Origin: an uncultured Limosilactobacillus sp.
Lineage (GTDB): Bacteria > Bacillota > Bacilli > Lactobacillales > Lactobacillaceae
Direction: 5' to 3'
Length of the DNA: 64,000 bases
Assembly: GCF_934202705.1 (NCBI RefSeq)
Contig: NZ_CAKPYE010000001.1
Span: forward strand, 62,001 to 126,000
Both the position numbers and the translations under genes were made by a program. Under the pieces are notes generated by a model. That model searched no databases and was not told the origin of the DNA. It saw only the letters and a list, made by a program, of their open reading frames with translations. The stretch's first letter is position 1. Every line of letters starts with the position of its first letter. Of the stretch, positions 34,922-44,196 are shown piece by piece.

Positions 34922-36358
34922 TTATGGGTGGGTACGCGAGTTTAGCACTGAATGTCGTATTCCATAACTAAAATAAACTACTAAACCGATTGCAAACCAG
35001 CCGACCATCAACAATTTAGCATCCATGTTCAAATTCCAAAAAATAACTGCAGAAAATAATGCTGAAATGGCTGGTAAATAAGGATACCCAGGCATTTTAA
35101 ACGATGCATCCGGTAAATCATTACCTTCACGTTTTCGAAGTGTATAAATTCCCAACGATACAAAGATAAACGCAACTAATGTTCCTGCGGATACCAAAGT
35201 TGCTAAGAACGTAAACGGAAAGACTGACCCTAAAATCATTGCCAGCACTGTAATTGTCCAAAGTGCATGATGAGGAACTTTTTTGTGATTAACAATCCCC
35301 AATGTCTTTGGTAATAATCCATCACGGCCAAATGCATAGATCAATCGCGAAGATGCTAAGAGGATTGCAATTAACGCTGAAAAAATTCCAATAATGGCCA
35401 CTACAGACAATAAATTAGCCGTCAAATAGTGGCCAGCATGGCGCAACGCCCAGGCAGCAGGCTCAGCATTACCTTTATAGTTGGGATATCTAAACATTCC
35501 AACTAAAACGAGAGACACTGCAATGAAAAAGCCAGTGCCCAGAATCAGAGTGCCAATTAAGCCACGCGGCATGGTTTTTTGCGGATCCTTGGTCTCAGCA
35601 GTGTTTGCCGCAATTGCATCAAACCCCACATAAGCAATGAAAATTTGGGGAGCTCCAGCCATAATGCCAGTCCAGCCACCGAAAGCCGTTCCTGGTTGAT
35701 GCGGTGGAATAAAAGGAACATAATTTTGCGGATGAATCGCTGTCGCTCCCGCAACTACGAACATGATAATGACAATTAATTTTATTGCCACGATGGTGTT
35801 TTCAATGCGGCTCACTTGATGAACTCCCCGTGACAACAATAAACCGACAATCAGAATTGCCAAAGCTGCCAAAATATCAATGTATGATCCCTGGTGGGGA
35901 TTAAAGCCACCAGTTAACGCCATTGGTAGTTTTACACCAAAACTGGCTAGAAAACCTTGCATATATGCAGACCAACCGGAAGCCACAAACGCCACTGAAA
36001 TAAAATATTCTGCAAGCAGTGCCCAGCCAGCAATCCAACCAAAGAATTCACCAAACAGGACATTCATCCATGAAAAAGCAGATCCAGCAAACGGTAATAC
36101 TGATGCTGTTTCGGCATAGGCCAGTGCGGACAATCCGGCACCAACTGCGGCAACGATGAATGCTAGCGGAACTGCCGGACCTGTGTGATCAGCTGCTACA
36201 ATCCCAGGCAAAGTAAAAATTGCCGTTCCAACCACCATACCTGTTCCAAGACCGATCAAATCTAAAGTGGTTAAAGTTGGATCTAAACTACCATCCTTTA
36301 ACTGATAAACGGCAGGATCTTCTTTTTGTAATAGACGTTGAATTAATTTATTCTTCAT
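34922..36358 (-). CDS. APC-family amino acid permease
   Basis: A 478-residue membrane protein with about 12 helices. The first helix carries the GLGTGMVVGTAIF motif of the amino acid-polyamine-organocation superfamily, in the branch of cationic amino acid transporters (CAT/YfnA-like). The second half shows GFDAIAANTAETKDPQKTMPRGLIG, the typical helix 6-7 loop, in two parts. The substrate is not certain. The start is the ATG of MKNKLIQRL, preceded by AGGAGAGTGACG inside trmD, so the gene overlaps the 3' end of trmD by 11 bases. This is an unusual place for a transporter, inside the trmD-rplS pair. The N-terminal tail of about 30 residues is hydrophilic. Confidence 0.9.
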   Translation of the reverse strand: MKNKLIQRLLQKEDPAVYQLKDGSLDPTLTTLDLIGLGTGMVVGTAIFTLPGIVAADHTGPAVPLAFIVAAVGAGLSALAYAETASVLPFAGSAFSWMNVLFGEFFGWIAGWALLAEYFISVAFVASGWSAYMQGFLASFGVKLPMALTGGFNPHQGSYIDILAALAILIVGLLLSRGVHQVSRIENTIVAIKLIVIIMFVVAGATAIHPQNYVPFIPPHQPGTAFGGWTGIMAGAPQIFIAYVGFDAIAANTAETKDPQKTMPRGLIGTLILGTGFFIAVSLVLVGMFRYPNYKGNAEPAAWALRHAGHYLTANLLSVVAIIGIFSALIAILLASSRLIYAFGRDGLLPKTLGIVNHKKVPHHALWTITVLAMILGSVFPFTFLATLVSAGTLVAFIFVSLGIYTLRKREGNDLPDASFKMPGYPYLPAISALFSAVIFWNLNMDAKLLMVGWFAIGLVVYFSYGIRHSVLNSRTHP

Positions 36359-37106
36359 CGTCACTCTCCTGATCCAGTTTTAAATCCTGTAGCATAATTT
36401 CCTGTTCACGTGTCAGGTGAGCATTCTTTAATAGGTCAGGACGCCGCAAAAGAGTGCGACGCAGTGATTCACGCATTCGCCATTCCTTAATCTTTTGGTG
36501 ATTGCCGCTAGTGAGGACTTCCGGGACCTTCATCCCGCGAAAGTCCGCTGGTCGTGTATATTGAGGATATTCAAGTAGTCCATTGGAAAACGAATCGCCC
36601 ATTGGCGAGGCTTGGTTACCCAAAACTCCCGGAACAAACCGGACTGTAGCATCAATCATTACCATTGCAGCTAATTCACCACCGGTTAACACGTAATCTC
36701 CTAAAGATGCCTCATCAGTTACTAAATGCCGAATTCGTTCATCATATCCTTCATAATGACCACAAATAAACGTTAAATGCTCCTCCTGAGCGAGTTCTTG
36801 GGCATATCGTTGGTCAAAACGCCGACCAGCCGGATCCATCAGAATCACCCGTCCTTTTGGATACTGTCCAGTAACTTCACGATCAATTGCTGCCATTGCA
36901 TCAAAAATTGGCTGAGCCTGGAGTAGCATCCCTGCACCACCGCCAAATGGCGCATCATCAACGTGACGGTGTTTATCAGTTGTGTACTGGCGAAAGTCCG
37001 TCACGTTAATATCTAAAAAGCCATCATCTTGAGCTCGTCCCACAATTGATTCGCCCATGGTTGCCTGAAACATATCAGGAAAGAGACTTAAAATATCAAT
37101 GCGCAT
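36348..37106 (-). CDS. trmD: tRNA (guanine-N1-)-methyltransferase
   Basis: Methylates G37 next to the anticodon, preventing +1 frameshifting. The 252-residue SPOUT-class enzyme has the knot motifs FICGHYEGYDERI (near 114) and IGDYVLTGGE-like sequence (SLGDYVLTGGEL near 133), and a C-terminal RNA-binding helical domain. It overlaps rimM by TAATG and is itself overlapped by the permease gene. The C-terminus is a few acidic residues longer than in Bacillus (ESDDEE). Confidence 0.97.
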   Translation of the reverse strand: MRIDILSLFPDMFQATMGESIVGRAQDDGFLDINVTDFRQYTTDKHRHVDDAPFGGGAGMLLQAQPIFDAMAAIDREVTGQYPKGRVILMDPAGRRFDQRYAQELAQEEHLTFICGHYEGYDERIRHLVTDEASLGDYVLTGGELAAMVMIDATVRFVPGVLGNQASPMGDSFSNGLLEYPQYTRPADFRGMKVPEVLTSGNHQKIKEWRMRESLRRTLLRRPDLLKNAHLTREQEIMLQDLKLDQESDDEE

Positions 37107-37621
37107 TATTCCAGCCCCTCCAATAATTTGACCGTGACCATCTGCTGATCTAAGTCAACCTTTTTGATGACATCTTTGATTACTGGTAATAATAAATCGC
37201 GTTGGTTAGTTCGTTGAACCACCCAAACGTCATTCGCCCCTGGCGACATAATCTCCTTAATTTTTCCTAAATGACGACCATCGACAGTGACAACATCTAA
37301 GCCAATAATCTGGTGATAGTAATACTGACCATCTTCCAACTGTGCTTGTTGCTCTTCAGAAACCGAAATAAAACAATTGCGAAACTTTTCCGCTTCATCA
37401 ATATTATCCAAATTCTCAAACTTTACTAATTCTGTTCCCTTGTGGTGCCGTGCACTAGCAACCGTTACCGGTAAATATTGATCATTTTTTTCAATTACTA
37501 ACCGGGATCCGACCCCAAATCGTTCATCCACAAAATCGGTAATCGGAACAACTTTAACCTCGCCACGAATACCATGAGTATTGACTATTTTACCGACATG
37601 ATAATAATTTGGATTTGGCAT
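37106..37621 (-). CDS. rimM: Ribosome maturation factor RimM
   Basis: Assists 30S head assembly by binding S19. The 171-residue protein has the N-terminal RimM domain with VGKIVNTHGIRGEVKV and the C-terminal PRC-barrel with IMSPGANDVWVV near 123. It is coupled to trmD by a one-base overlap. A terminator-like hairpin sits between it and khpA, so expression may be tuned separately from rpsP. Confidence 0.96.
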   Translation of the reverse strand: MPNPNYYHVGKIVNTHGIRGEVKVVPITDFVDERFGVGSRLVIEKNDQYLPVTVASARHHKGTELVKFENLDNIDEAEKFRNCFISVSEEQQAQLEDGQYYYHQIIGLDVVTVDGRHLGKIKEIMSPGANDVWVVQRTNQRDLLLPVIKDVIKKVDLDQQMVTVKLLEGLE

Positions 37622-37649
37622 GTCTCCAATCTCCTTTACTTTAATTACG

Positions 37650-37683
37650 AAAAAAGACCGGGATTTTATTCCCAGTCTTTTTT
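37650..37683 (-). terminator. Intra-operon terminator at the end of khpA
   Basis: Minus strand: AAAAAAGACnGGGA/TTCCCnGTCTTTTTT stem with a 5-base loop and T run. It overlaps the khpA stop codon and lies 28 bases before the rimM start, so it may cut read-through from rpsP-khpA into rimM-trmD. Confidence 0.75.
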
Positions 37684-37942
37684 AATGGCGGTGATCATTA
37701 ATGACTAACCGAATTTTCTTAGCGTTGACGTGTTTATTCCGCGATCCCTCGACCACAGTGCGTAACGCACTTGCCACATGCCCCTGACGACCAATTATTC
37801 GGCCAACATCAGCCTGAGCAACGTCTAGTACGTATTCGTGATAACGGTCTGTATCACGTTCAGTCACAGTAATGGCACTGGGCTCGTTTACTAGCGGCTG
37901 AACCAATGTCACAATCAACTTTGAAAAATCAATCTTTATCAT
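37682..37942 (-). CDS. khpA: KH-domain RNA-binding protein KhpA
   Basis: A single type II KH-domain protein of 86 residues with the GxxG loop in RIIGRQGHVASALR (about 48-61). KhpA pairs with KhpB (EloR/Jag) and influences cell elongation and RNA turnover in pneumococci and lactobacilli. It lies 20 bases after rpsP in the usual place and has GAGGTCATAATGC before the ATG. Confidence 0.93.
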   Translation of the reverse strand: MIKIDFSKLIVTLVQPLVNEPSAITVTERDTDRYHEYVLDVAQADVGRIIGRQGHVASALRTVVEGSRNKHVNAKKIRLVINDHRH

Positions 37943-37962
37943 GCATTATGACCTCAAAACCA

Positions 37963-38238
37963 CTACTTCTTAGCGTACTTTGCTTCGTGGTACTTCTTCA
38001 TAACGCCAGCTTTTTGAAGCATGTTACGAACAGTATCAGAAGGTTGTGCACCCTTTTGTAACCAATCCATAACGGCGTCTTCATCAAACTTAACTTCCTT
38101 TGGAGTGGTAAGTGGGTTGTAAGTACCAAGACTAGTGATGAAACGACCATCACGTGGTGCACGTGAATCAGCTACGACGATCCGATAGAATGGACGTCTC
38201 TTTGAACCCATACGCTTTAAACGAATCTTTACAGACAT
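37963..38238 (-). CDS. rpsP: 30S ribosomal protein S16
   Basis: A 91-residue small-subunit protein, MSVKIRLKRMGSKRRPFYRI being the standard N-terminus. The start is that ATG with GGGAGGTGTCATTA before it; the frame continues 54 bases upstream across the -10 region and is not translated. It is the first gene after the surface-protein gene and has its own promoter. Confidence 0.98.
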   Translation of the reverse strand: MSVKIRLKRMGSKRRPFYRIVVADSRAPRDGRFITSLGTYNPLTTPKEVKFDEDAVMDWLQKGAQPSDTVRNMLQKAGVMKKYHEAKYAKK

Positions 38239-38275
38239 TAATGACACCTCCCTCAGCTTTTTTCTAACAGCTAAT

Positions 38276-38304
38276 AATATACCAACTTTCATGAAGAATG
38301 TAAA
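38276..38304 (-). promoter_or_regulatory. Promoter of the rpsP-khpA operon
   Basis: Minus strand: -35 TTTACA (38299-38304), 17-base spacer, -10 TATATT (38276-38281), with TGG just before the -10. The promoter starts 24 bases before the end of the upstream gene's flank, so rpsP does not depend on ffh transcription. Confidence 0.8.
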
Positions 38305-38327
38305 GTATTTTTTCTTGACAGGCTAAA

Positions 38328-41300
38328 TTATTTTTTCTTCGGGGAAATTAGTAAGCCGAATGATGATGCCATTGCTAATAATCCGAGGCTAATTAGACCT
38401 GCCCCGCTTTGTCCAGTTTGCGGTAATTTAATCTGACGATGGGGTTTATTCCCTACAGTAACATGTAGTTTCGGCGCAGAAAGATTGCTATGATTTAACA
38501 TTTGAATTTGATTACCATTTGGACGGACACCGGTCTGCTGATTAACATGCTCATGGTCTTCAGGTTTAGCATCATGGGAAGCTGGTGTCTGCTGATGATT
38601 TTGAGAACCAATTGAATAATAAACCGTTGCTTCAATATCATTTGAATCATGGTTAACCATTTGTTCAGGAATCGTCAGTTGATCAGCATGATAGCCATTA
38701 ATTTTTGGTGATGGAACCGCCATCATCGTTGAGTGACTCGGCAACCAACCATTCCATAAAATACCACCAGTTACTCGATCTTGAACCCCTGTCCGTTGAA
38801 ATTCAACATACTGTTTATAATCATCGCTTGCCGACTTGCCGATATAAGGGCCATTTGCATAAACGTAGTGAATGGTCTCGGTAACTTTTTTGGCGTCTTT
38901 TACCGGTGTAGTTTGATGTTTCAAATAGACATAGATATCCTGATGTTTCTTTGTAAAACGACCACCCTTCGCCCGGGGATCCATTGGAGATGCTAATTCA
39001 TAATGATGTGCACCAAAGTCCCAAGGGGTTTTAACTGTGTATGCATCATCAACTGATCCTTTGATGATTGGTCCCTGATGAACCTGAACCCCGTCATTTG
39101 GTTCAAAAGTCGTCTGCGCAGGATTCTTTTTAAGTTCAGCATCAACGTCCTGATAGTGAATAGTGACGGCACTCGTTTGTGGAGCAACAGGGGTCACAGG
39201 AACAGTCTCAGGTGCAAGATAAATGGTCACTAACTGGTCCACATTGGTATCACTATCGAACCGGTTTGGTAATCGATCAGTCTTATGAAGAGCTCTTGAA
39301 TGATTGTCAGCACTGACAAGTTGATACGACTGATGTGTCTTGAGATCTGTATATGAATGATATTGTTTTAGTAAACCTGACCATTGCTGACTTGTTGATT
39401 CACCAATCTGCCCACCACTCTTACCTGTGGCCAGCCTTTGAGCTGGAACTACAGTGCGTACAATTTGACCTTGCGTGTTTTCCAATACTACCTGGTACAA
39501 CAAATGCTGTTCTTGTGCTCGATAAATTACGTTAACCACTAAGGCATTGCTCTTGGCATCATAATTGGGCTGTCGCGTATAGTCATTGTTTAATTCAGGA
39601 TGACCATAAGTATAGTAGGATTGATATCCCGCTTGAGTAATCAGCTTCTCACCATGTTCAGCATAGGCTAAGTAGCCATTAATTGATGGAACATCCACAT
39701 TATAGAACTGACCTTCTTCAAAGTGTTGTTCTTCCGGTGACGTGCCATTATACCAAGTTTTACCATTATCCGAACTATTAAACAATACTTCACGAACCGT
39801 GTCCGGAGCAGCTTTGTGACCACCAACATGATCATACCAATAATGGATAATCTGTTTAGTAACTCCCTTTTGAAAAGTTGGTCGACTGCCAACTGCAATG
39901 CCATAATTCACTGGAGCATTGAAAATTAATTGCGGGTTTTTCATGAAGAAGTAGCCGGCTTGACCATCACTACCGACATTTTTCAAATGAATTGTTTGAC
40001 CATTATGACCAGCAATTTGTAATTTCCAAGGATGGTCCTCCAGATCATGGATTAATCCACTATCAACAAGCACACCACTAACGTGCTGGAGGTGCGGGTA
40101 CTTTTTAGTAATTCCATTGGGGTCATCGGACTGATAGTCAGTGATGCCAGAATCTGCCGGAGGCAATAAGTCTAGCGGATTCTTTGGCTGCCAGCTTAAT
40201 AATGTAATTGTCGATGGATATGAATGTGATCCATTAGTATCGTGACGAAAGCCAAGATACTCGCCATCAATTTTGACATGGTAGGTCTTTATATTGCCAT
40301 TTTGCGTACTCGTCACGGCTACTTTTGGCTTGGTGATAACCGTTTCACGACTAATCGAAATGTTTCGATCATTGTTGAGTTGATCCGCTGAATACGTATG
40401 ACTGGAACCAACAATAGTTCGATCCAGATCCTTTTTCACTTGATCATCATCCGCAAAATAATAGGTCACATTATCTGTATCGGTTGGTTTAGTAACCACT
40501 AGATCAAATTCATTTCCAACTTGATGAGTGAGACTAACACCTTCACTCTGTACTGGGTCATTTAATGAGTTATAGCCCAAGACCCATTGACCATCACTGC
40601 CCTTAGTACCTCGTTGATACCACCAATGCGCAGCGGTTCGTGTTGAGGTATTCGCCCCGAATTCGTCATCAGTATTGAGTACCGCTGCCTGATCATTATG
40701 AACAACCCGAATAGTTAAGCCGCTTGTCGCAATAGCATTGCCAATTTTGATATCATTCTGGGGCGTATAACTATTAATGGACGCATCAGAGGAATACAAT
40801 GTAAAACTCGGTGCGTTTGTAGGCGCCTTATTACCATCTTCATTTTCAAAGGCATTGTACCAATTTAGTGCATTAATTTTCGTTGAAACTGCACCATATT
40901 TATTAATGTCACTGACAAAAATCAACCGGTAATAACCATTAGTGGCGCCCAATTGTTTAACCGCATCAACGTTCTTTTTTTGAACAGCAGTCCACTCAGG
41001 AAGGCCTGATTGCTCACCAGCATTATCTTGTGACCCAGCATATGCGTTATCGGCATTCACCGGTACAATATAACCAATCAAATGTCCTTGCTGAGACCAC
41101 ACTTCCACTGGCGTTGATTGGTTAACAATTCGTCCATAGCTTAGCCGTTCCGTCTGCCCAGTTGCAGTCACAGTATATGGTAACCCCATTTGAATATCAA
41201 CATAGTCACCGGCTTTCAATTTTTGTACTTGATCAGCTGAAAGGCTAAAATCAAAGCTCAAGTGAGTTGAACCAGCCGTGGGCACACCACTTGTATCGGG

Positions 41301-41639
41301 CTGACCTGTTATTTTATTAACCTGCACATTGGAAATATTTTGATTAGTTAAAATCGAATTAACATTTGAAGTGGCCACCGGAACAGTTGACTGATTGGCT
41401 GAACTATTTGTCTGAGACAACTTTACAACATCATTCGTTACTTTCTGACTTACTACCTGTGTTTGTTCCTGACTAACATTAGTTTCAGGTCCAGTAGTCG
41501 ATGCCATTGCGGTTACTTGTGAAATTCCTGCATACACAGCAGTAGATAACAAGACAGAAGTTACCCCACTTTTTAACTTTCGTAATCCATAATGGGGAAT
41601 TTGTTGATCTAAAACTTTTCGAGGATGATTAATATTCAT
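38328..41639 (-). CDS. LPxTG-anchored Mub-like cell-surface adhesin
   Basis: A 1103-residue cell-wall protein. It has a long YSIRK-like signal peptide (HYGLRKLKSGVTSVLLSTAVYAG, in two parts, about residues 16-45), a Ser/Thr/Gln/Asn-rich stretch to about 100, a beta-rich A region (about 110-330), several modules of about 100 residues, a MucBP-like module (IHYQDVDAELKK), and a Mub-B2-like module beginning VTETIHYVYANG. The C-terminus is LPQTG, a hydrophobic helix and PKKK, the sortase A signal. A role in binding mucin or host or plant surfaces is inferred. The start is the ATG of MNINHPRK with GGAAG upstream; an ATG 15 bases earlier has none. It lies between ffh and rpsP, with no terminator I can see. 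Confidence 0.88.
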   Translation of the reverse strand: MNINHPRKVLDQQIPHYGLRKLKSGVTSVLLSTAVYAGISQVTAMASTTGPETNVSQEQTQVVSQKVTNDVVKLSQTNSSANQSTVPVATSNVNSILTNQNISNVQVNKITGQPDTSGVPTAGSTHLSFDFSLSADQVQKLKAGDYVDIQMGLPYTVTATGQTERLSYGRIVNQSTPVEVWSQQGHLIGYIVPVNADNAYAGSQDNAGEQSGLPEWTAVQKKNVDAVKQLGATNGYYRLIFVSDINKYGAVSTKINALNWYNAFENEDGNKAPTNAPSFTLYSSDASINSYTPQNDIKIGNAIATSGLTIRVVHNDQAAVLNTDDEFGANTSTRTAAHWWYQRGTKGSDGQWVLGYNSLNDPVQSEGVSLTHQVGNEFDLVVTKPTDTDNVTYYFADDDQVKKDLDRTIVGSSHTYSADQLNNDRNISISRETVITKPKVAVTSTQNGNIKTYHVKIDGEYLGFRHDTNGSHSYPSTITLLSWQPKNPLDLLPPADSGITDYQSDDPNGITKKYPHLQHVSGVLVDSGLIHDLEDHPWKLQIAGHNGQTIHLKNVGSDGQAGYFFMKNPQLIFNAPVNYGIAVGSRPTFQKGVTKQIIHYWYDHVGGHKAAPDTVREVLFNSSDNGKTWYNGTSPEEQHFEEGQFYNVDVPSINGYLAYAEHGEKLITQAGYQSYYTYGHPELNNDYTRQPNYDAKSNALVVNVIYRAQEQHLLYQVVLENTQGQIVRTVVPAQRLATGKSGGQIGESTSQQWSGLLKQYHSYTDLKTHQSYQLVSADNHSRALHKTDRLPNRFDSDTNVDQLVTIYLAPETVPVTPVAPQTSAVTIHYQDVDAELKKNPAQTTFEPNDGVQVHQGPIIKGSVDDAYTVKTPWDFGAHHYELASPMDPRAKGGRFTKKHQDIYVYLKHQTTPVKDAKKVTETIHYVYANGPYIGKSASDDYKQYVEFQRTGVQDRVTGGILWNGWLPSHSTMMAVPSPKINGYHADQLTIPEQMVNHDSNDIEATVYYSIGSQNHQQTPASHDAKPEDHEHVNQQTGVRPNGNQIQMLNHSNLSAPKLHVTVGNKPHRQIKLPQTGQSGAGLISLGLLAMASSFGLLISPKKK

Positions 41640-41732
41640 CTTTATCGCTTCCATTGAAAATTAATTTAAGTACTTGATAAATCTATCGTTATTTATTCTA
41701 TCATAATTTACCATTTTTATAATAATTGATTG

Positions 41733-42311
41733 TTAACCACTATAAACTTTTAAAACTGGTCGATTTTGGTGAAATGAAATCTGACTAAAGCTCGCATTAG
41801 CTGGTTCAGCAATTCTTTCGGGAAATTGGATCCCCAATAAAAAAGCCATCCATAATTTAATGGTCATGCCATGTGAAACAATTAAGATGTTTCCGGAACA
41901 TTCAGTTGGCAGTGATTGCATAAATGACGTTAATCGTTGTTTAGTTGCTGAATAAGATTCTCCACCCGAAATTTGCCAAGTATCTTGAAAATGCCCCTCT
42001 TGAAACACCATCGGATAATCTTGGAACAGTTGCTCAATCCGCTGTCCATCCCACTTACCATAATCGAATTCAACTAACCGTGGATCAAAAGTCACATTAA
42101 TCGAAGTCCCAGCAATAATGGCTGCCGTCTCACTTGCACGACGGAGAGGACTTGTAAAGACTTGCTCAAAATGAATTCCTGCTAACCGTTCTTTAGTGGC
42201 GACTGCCTGTTGACGTCCTTTTTCCGTCAATGGTGTATCAACCTTGGATCCTTGTAAGATATGAGCAGCATTCGCTTCACTTTGACCATGACGAACTAAA
42301 TATAACTCCAT
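41733..42311 (-). CDS. Histidine phosphatase family (phosphoglycerate mutase-like) protein
   Basis: A 192-residue enzyme with the catalytic LVRHGQSEAN motif (His8), a second arginine in SPLRRASETA, and the C-terminal SHGMTIKLW (His near 146). Members are 2,3-bisphosphoglycerate-independent in name only; they include phosphatases of unknown small substrates, and this one could act on sugar phosphates, nucleotides or cofactor precursors. It follows the ffh terminator and precedes the surface protein; both are outside the usual SRP gene set. Confidence 0.85.
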   Translation of the reverse strand: MELYLVRHGQSEANAAHILQGSKVDTPLTEKGRQQAVATKERLAGIHFEQVFTSPLRRASETAAIIAGTSINVTFDPRLVEFDYGKWDGQRIEQLFQDYPMVFQEGHFQDTWQISGGESYSATKQRLTSFMQSLPTECSGNILIVSHGMTIKLWMAFLLGIQFPERIAEPANASFSQISFHQNRPVLKVYSG

Positions 42312-42325
42312 TTTTCATCCCTCGA

Positions 42326-42358
42326 ATAAAAGGCCTGTTAACAATGAAATTAACAGGC
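42326..42358 (-). terminator. Terminator after ffh
   Basis: Minus strand: a 9-bp stem GCCTGTTAA/TTAACAGGC with a short loop, then CTTTTATTC. It lies 11 bases beyond the ffh stop and just before the phosphatase gene. Confidence 0.75.
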
Positions 42359-42368
42359 TCTTAATTAA

Positions 42369-43811
42369 TTATTTATGACGCAATTTACGGAGCTTCTTCA
42401 TCCGCTTTAATTTATCTTTTTTCATCTTACGCGCCATTCGATTCATTGCCATCTGTCCCATTTTACCGCCAGGCATTTGGCCTCCCATCATATTTTGCAT
42501 ACCAGAAAAGTTACCGTTGGTGACTTGCTTCATCATCTTGCGCATTTGACCAAATTGTTTAATCATTCGATTAACTTCAACAATTGGTCGACCAGCTCCT
42601 GCTGCTAACCGCCGCCGTCGACTTGGATTCATCAAATCTGGATTTTCTCGTTCTGCTGGGGTCATTGATTGAATAATGGCCTTAATATGCAAAAATTGTT
42701 TAGGATCAATGTTAAGATTCTTTAAAGCCGGATTGTTAGCCATTCCTGGCATCATTTTTAGGATGTTTTCCAGAGGTCCCATATTGCTAATTTGATCCAG
42801 CTGTGCAAGAAAATCATTGTAATCAAATTCATTGGCCCGCATTTTTTCCATCGTTTCTTGGGCCTGTTCTTCATCAAAATTCTTTTGGGCCTTTTCAATT
42901 AGGGTCATCATGTCCCCCATACCCAAAATTCGTGATGCCATTCGGTCAGGATGGAAAACATCCAAATTTTCCATCTTTTCCCCTTCACCAACAAACTTAA
43001 TTGGCTTCCCGGTTACGGCCCGAATTGACATTGCGGCCCCGCCACGGGTGTCACCATCTAACTTGGTTAAGACAACCCCGGTCACGTTCAGTTTGTCATC
43101 GAAACCTTGGGCAGTTGCAACTGCATTTTGCCCTGTCATTGCATCGACGACTAATAATATTTCGTCTGGGTGAGCTAACTCTTTGATATTTGCCAACTCA
43201 TCCATCAATTGTTCATCAATTTGCAACCGACCAGCGGTATCAATGATCACGTAATCATTATGATTCTTTTCTGCTTCTGCCAACCCTTCACGAACGATTT
43301 CAACAGGGTTAACATCAGTACCCCTTTCAAAGACTGGTACATCAATTGATGCTGCAACTTGCTGTAATTGCGTAATCGCTGCTGGTCGATACACATCGGC
43401 AGCAATAAACAGCGGACGCGCTTTATCTTCATTTTTCAGACGATAAGCCAATTTACCAGCTGTCGTCGTTTTACCAGCCCCCTGCAGTCCAACCATCATA
43501 ATCACGGTTGGGATATGAGGTGATTTATTTAAAGCGACCGCCTCATTCCCCATTAATGCAGTTAATTCGTCATTAACAATTTTGACAATTTGTTGAGCAG
43601 GATTCAGGCCCTTCAGAACTTCCGCACCAGCTGCCTTTTCCCGTACTTTTTTGACAAAATCTTTCACAACCGTGAAATTAACATCCGCTTCAAGAAGCGC
43701 AAGGCGGATTTCCCGCATCGTTTCTCGCAAATCAGCTTCCGTCACTTTTGGTTTCCGACGCAATTTTTCCATTGCTTTTTGCAGCCGATCCGTTAATCCT
43801 TCAAATGCCAT
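42369..43811 (-). CDS. ffh: Signal recognition particle protein Ffh (SRP54)
   Basis: The GTPase of SRP that binds signal sequences and 4.5S/scRNA. The 480-residue protein has the N domain, the G domain with GLQGAGKTTTAGKLA (near 108), DTAGR near 190 and TKLDGDTRGGA near 248, and a methionine-rich M domain at the C-terminus (MMKQ... MGGQMPGGKMGQM). It is 13 bases after ylxM. It is followed by a terminator, so it ends the ftsY-ylxM-ffh unit. Confidence 0.97.
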   Translation of the reverse strand: MAFEGLTDRLQKAMEKLRRKPKVTEADLRETMREIRLALLEADVNFTVVKDFVKKVREKAAGAEVLKGLNPAQQIVKIVNDELTALMGNEAVALNKSPHIPTVIMMVGLQGAGKTTTAGKLAYRLKNEDKARPLFIAADVYRPAAITQLQQVAASIDVPVFERGTDVNPVEIVREGLAEAEKNHNDYVIIDTAGRLQIDEQLMDELANIKELAHPDEILLVVDAMTGQNAVATAQGFDDKLNVTGVVLTKLDGDTRGGAAMSIRAVTGKPIKFVGEGEKMENLDVFHPDRMASRILGMGDMMTLIEKAQKNFDEEQAQETMEKMRANEFDYNDFLAQLDQISNMGPLENILKMMPGMANNPALKNLNIDPKQFLHIKAIIQSMTPAERENPDLMNPSRRRRLAAGAGRPIVEVNRMIKQFGQMRKMMKQVTNGNFSGMQNMMGGQMPGGKMGQMAMNRMARKMKKDKLKRMKKLRKLRHK

Positions 43812-43824
43812 TTGTCATCCCTCT

Positions 43825-44166
43825 TTATTCTTCTTCTAAATTTTCTAAATGCGTCACCAAATGATTCAGTTCTTGGTCATCTGGATAATGTTGGTAAACA
43901 TATTGCTGAATGCGTTCTGCTTGCTGATTACGTCGCGTAAATTCGGTGTACAGATGCAATTTATTTTCATATCCTTCAAGCGCTTTTTCTGTGCGTTTAA
44001 TATTATCATAAACTGCCTGTCTAGAAACGGAAAATTCCTCAGCAATTTCACCCAACGAGTAGTCATCCGCATAGTATAACTGCATATAATCATATTGCTT
44101 TTGAGTTAACAGTGGGGAATAAAATTCAAAGAGATCGTTAATCCGTTCGTTTTTTTCAAGTTCCAC
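43825..44166 (-). CDS. ylxM: YlxM/p13-family putative DNA-binding protein (SRP-associated)
   Basis: A 113-residue helix-turn-helix protein with LTQKQYDYMQLYYADDYSL and EIAEEFSVSRQAVYDNIKR, the latter being the sigma-4-like HTH. In streptococci YlxM binds Ffh and modulates SRP GTPase activity. It starts at a GTG preceded by GAGGTG and lies between ftsY and ffh as usual. Confidence 0.9.
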   Translation of the reverse strand: MELEKNERINDLFEFYSPLLTQKQYDYMQLYYADDYSLGEIAEEFSVSRQAVYDNIKRTEKALEGYENKLHLYTEFTRRNQQAERIQQYVYQHYPDDQELNHLVTHLENLEEE

Positions 44167-44196
44167 TTTTTCACCTCATTCAATGAGCAGCTTCAA

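Noticed and set aside
42832..43173. Plus-strand open frame of 113 codons inside ffh
   Set aside because: Antisense to the highly conserved GTPase and M domains; no ribosome binding site or recognisable domain.
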